7,047 bases of DNA from JAYEJW01 sp034716535 (GTDB lineage Bacteria; Pseudomonadota; Gammaproteobacteria; Chromatiales; Chromatiaceae): contig JAYEJW010000539.1 of the NCBI GenBank assembly GCA_034716535.1, positions 1 to 7,047 on the forward strand, read 5' to 3'. The notes beneath the pieces are model-generated. The model saw nothing but the letters and a program-made list of their open reading frames with translations, made no database searches and was not told the DNA's origin. A program made the position numbers and the translations under genes. This document shows, one piece after another, positions 6,281 to 7,047 of the stretch. Numbering within the stretch: the stretch's first letter is position 1; the number at the start of each line of letters is the position of its first letter.

Positions 6281-6796
6281 ATGGCGAATGGGCCAACAGT
6301 CCAGGCGTTGAAGAATGTGGCTTTCTTTTCCCCGCTGGGTGAGAGCGAGTTGGAGGAATTGGGCCGATCGGTTATGGAACGGAGATTCGAGGAGAATCAA
6401 ATCATTTTCGAACAAGGAGATCCGGGCGATGAATTTTACATTGTCTCGTCTGGACAGGCTCGGATCTCCTATCCGAGCGAGGAAGGCGAGAATTTGCTGT
6501 TGGCGGTCGTGAAGGACAATGACTTTTTTGGCGAAATGGCCCTATTCGATAACTCGGTGCGCTCTGCGACCGTGCAAGCCGTCACTCCCATAACTTGCTT
6601 CACTTTGACGCGCGAAGCGTTCCTGCGCTGCATCGAAAGCAACCCTGAGGTCTCGAAAAAAGTGATGAGCGCCTTGGCCCAGAGCATGCGTCGTATGAAC
6701 GAGAATGTCAGTAAAGTCTTCGCCCTTGAGTTTCCCGGTAGTCGGGTTGCACGGAAGCTTTTGGCGGCTATCCTCGAAAGCGGGGTGCGGACATAG
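6281..6796 (+). CDS. CRP-like cyclic-nucleotide-binding protein lacking the helix-turn-helix
   Basis: A 171-residue protein with a CRP-type effector-binding domain. KNVAFFSPLGESELEEL (11-27) is the usual entry helix of the family. The beta-roll follows with IIFEQGDPGDEFYIVSSGQARI (41-62). The phosphate-binding cassette is FGEMALFDNSVRSATV (83-98), with Glu85 and Arg94-Ser95 corresponding to the cAMP ribose- and phosphate-contacting residues of CRP. The dimerisation-type helix (about 123-150) runs into SRVARKLLAAILESGV (154-169), the place where CRP/FNR proteins enter their DNA-binding domain, but here the stop comes one residue or so later. CRP/FNR members are usually about 210-240 residues, so some 50-60 are absent, and no reading frame downstream restores an HTH. 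It may be a stand-alone nucleotide sensor that acts through protein contacts, or a truncated regulator. GAGGAG (6267-6272) lies 8 nt before the ATG. Confidence 0.85.
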   Translation: MANGPTVQALKNVAFFSPLGESELEELGRSVMERRFEENQIIFEQGDPGDEFYIVSSGQARISYPSEEGENLLLAVVKDNDFFGEMALFDNSVRSATVQAVTPITCFTLTREAFLRCIESNPEVSKKVMSALAQSMRRMNENVSKVFALEFPGSRVARKLLAAILESGVRT

Positions 6797-6805
6797 TTTG
6801 CATAC

Positions 6806-6834
6806 CCCTCCGGGGGAGGGCTGGAGTGAGGGGA
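6806..6834. repeat. G/C-rich extragenic repeat of the CCCTCC-GGAGGG...GTGAGGGG type
   Basis: Nine nucleotides after the CRP-like stop codon, CCCTCC (6806-6811) and GGAGGG (6815-6820) form a tight hairpin, followed by CTGGAGTGAGGGGA. This resembles the widespread proteobacterial extragenic palindrome in which a G/C hairpin is followed by GGGTGAGGGG. The match is from memory of the motif, not from a search. It lies between two convergent genes and could aid transcript ends in either direction, although no T-tract follows. Confidence 0.5.
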
Positions 6835-6871
6835 TTCGAATCATCCATTGCATGCTTTTTTGCTCCCCTCA
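6827..6871. repeat. Inverted repeat between convergent genes
   Basis: TGAGGGGA (6827-6834) is complementary to TCCCCTCA (6864-6871), an 8-bp stem with a 29-nt spacer. A run of six or more T (6856-6861) lies inside the spacer, not after the stem, which argues against a simple intrinsic terminator. It may be the outer arm of the same extragenic repeat. Confidence 0.35.
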
Positions 6872-6886
6872 TCCTGTCATTTTCCT

Positions 6887-7047
6887 TCAGCCGACGTTCA
6901 GATAGTCAACACCCTTGCGGTAACCGAGTCGGTCAAGCTCTCCCTCGATGCATTCACGGGCCCCGTGCACTGCGACGTAGCTGAGGACAAAGGGTCGATC
7001 GGCGCCTTTCAGCCATCTCGGCTCTACGACCGGAACGCCGTCGATCC
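6887..7047 (-). CDS. C-terminal fragment of an unidentified protein (partial, - strand)
   Basis: Reading leftwards from the window edge, an open frame of 52 residues ends in a TGA at 6889-6887. The visible residues include VEPRWLKGADRPFVLSY, then VAVHGARECIEGELDRLGYR and KGVDYLNVG before the stop. The amino-acid composition, the codon use, and the helix-like spacing of the hydrophobic and charged residues look like a genuine protein end. The ending (hydrophobic strand, small-residue turn, amphipathic helix with E-L-x-x-L-G, then G-x-D-Y-L) has the feel of the final strand and helix of a Rossmann-like fold, but I do not recognise the family and assign no function. It is convergent with the CRP-like gene and is separated from it by about 90 nt carrying the extragenic repeat. 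The start lies outside the window. Confidence 0.6.
   Translation of the reverse strand, partial: IDGVPVVEPRWLKGADRPFVLSYVAVHGARECIEGELDRLGYRKGVDYLNVG

Noticed and set aside
1..7047. CRISPR arrays, tRNA or rRNA genes, insertion sequences and defence systems
   Set aside because: I saw no regularly spaced repeats, no tRNA-like cloverleaf segments, no transposase motifs and no nuclease or toxin domains.

Overview
The window looks like part of the chromosome of a GC-rich Gram-negative bacterium. The direct evidence is a lipoprotein with an outer-membrane-type lipobox, a periplasmic lytic transglycosylase and a Tad (tight adherence, Flp type IVc pilus) secretion locus. A G/C-rich extragenic repeat near the right end resembles those scattered through many gamma- and betaproteobacterial genomes. 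I cannot name the species or genus from this sequence alone.

Positions 1 to about 5008 are the distal part of a Tad operon in the classical order B-C-D-E-(E/F)-G, all on the + strand. First come two inner-membrane platform proteins: TadB, whose N-terminus lies outside the window, and TadC. They are followed by a TPR lipoprotein (TadD), two tandem TadE-type pseudopilins that both carry a Gly/Glu+5 prepilin-peptidase site, and a TadG-like membrane-anchored protein with eight cysteines and a calcium-loop-like motif. Gaps are short or overlapping (12 nt, 34 nt, a 4-nt ATGA overlap, about 100 nt, 18 nt), which supports one transcription unit. The TadA ATPase, the secretin, the Flp pilin and the prepilin peptidase would be expected to the left.

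Positions 5009-5194 are a 186-nt leader with one clear hairpin. After it come a secreted Sel1-repeat/SLT (GH23-type) lytic transglycosylase (5195-6223) and a short protein with only a cyclic-nucleotide-binding domain (6281-6796). The transglycosylase could open peptidoglycan for the pilus. The nucleotide-binding protein looks like a CRP/FNR regulator that ends before its DNA-binding helix-turn-helix. A G/C-rich repeat follows its stop codon, and the C-terminal end of an unidentified gene enters convergently on the - strand (6887-7047).

Overall this is a mostly conventional Tad pilus locus. The points that deserve a second look are the HTH-less CRP-like protein next to an extragenic repeat, the 33-bp in-frame tandem duplication in the transglycosylase whose copies differ only synonymously, the calcium-loop motif in the TadG-like protein, and the hairpins between cistrons.
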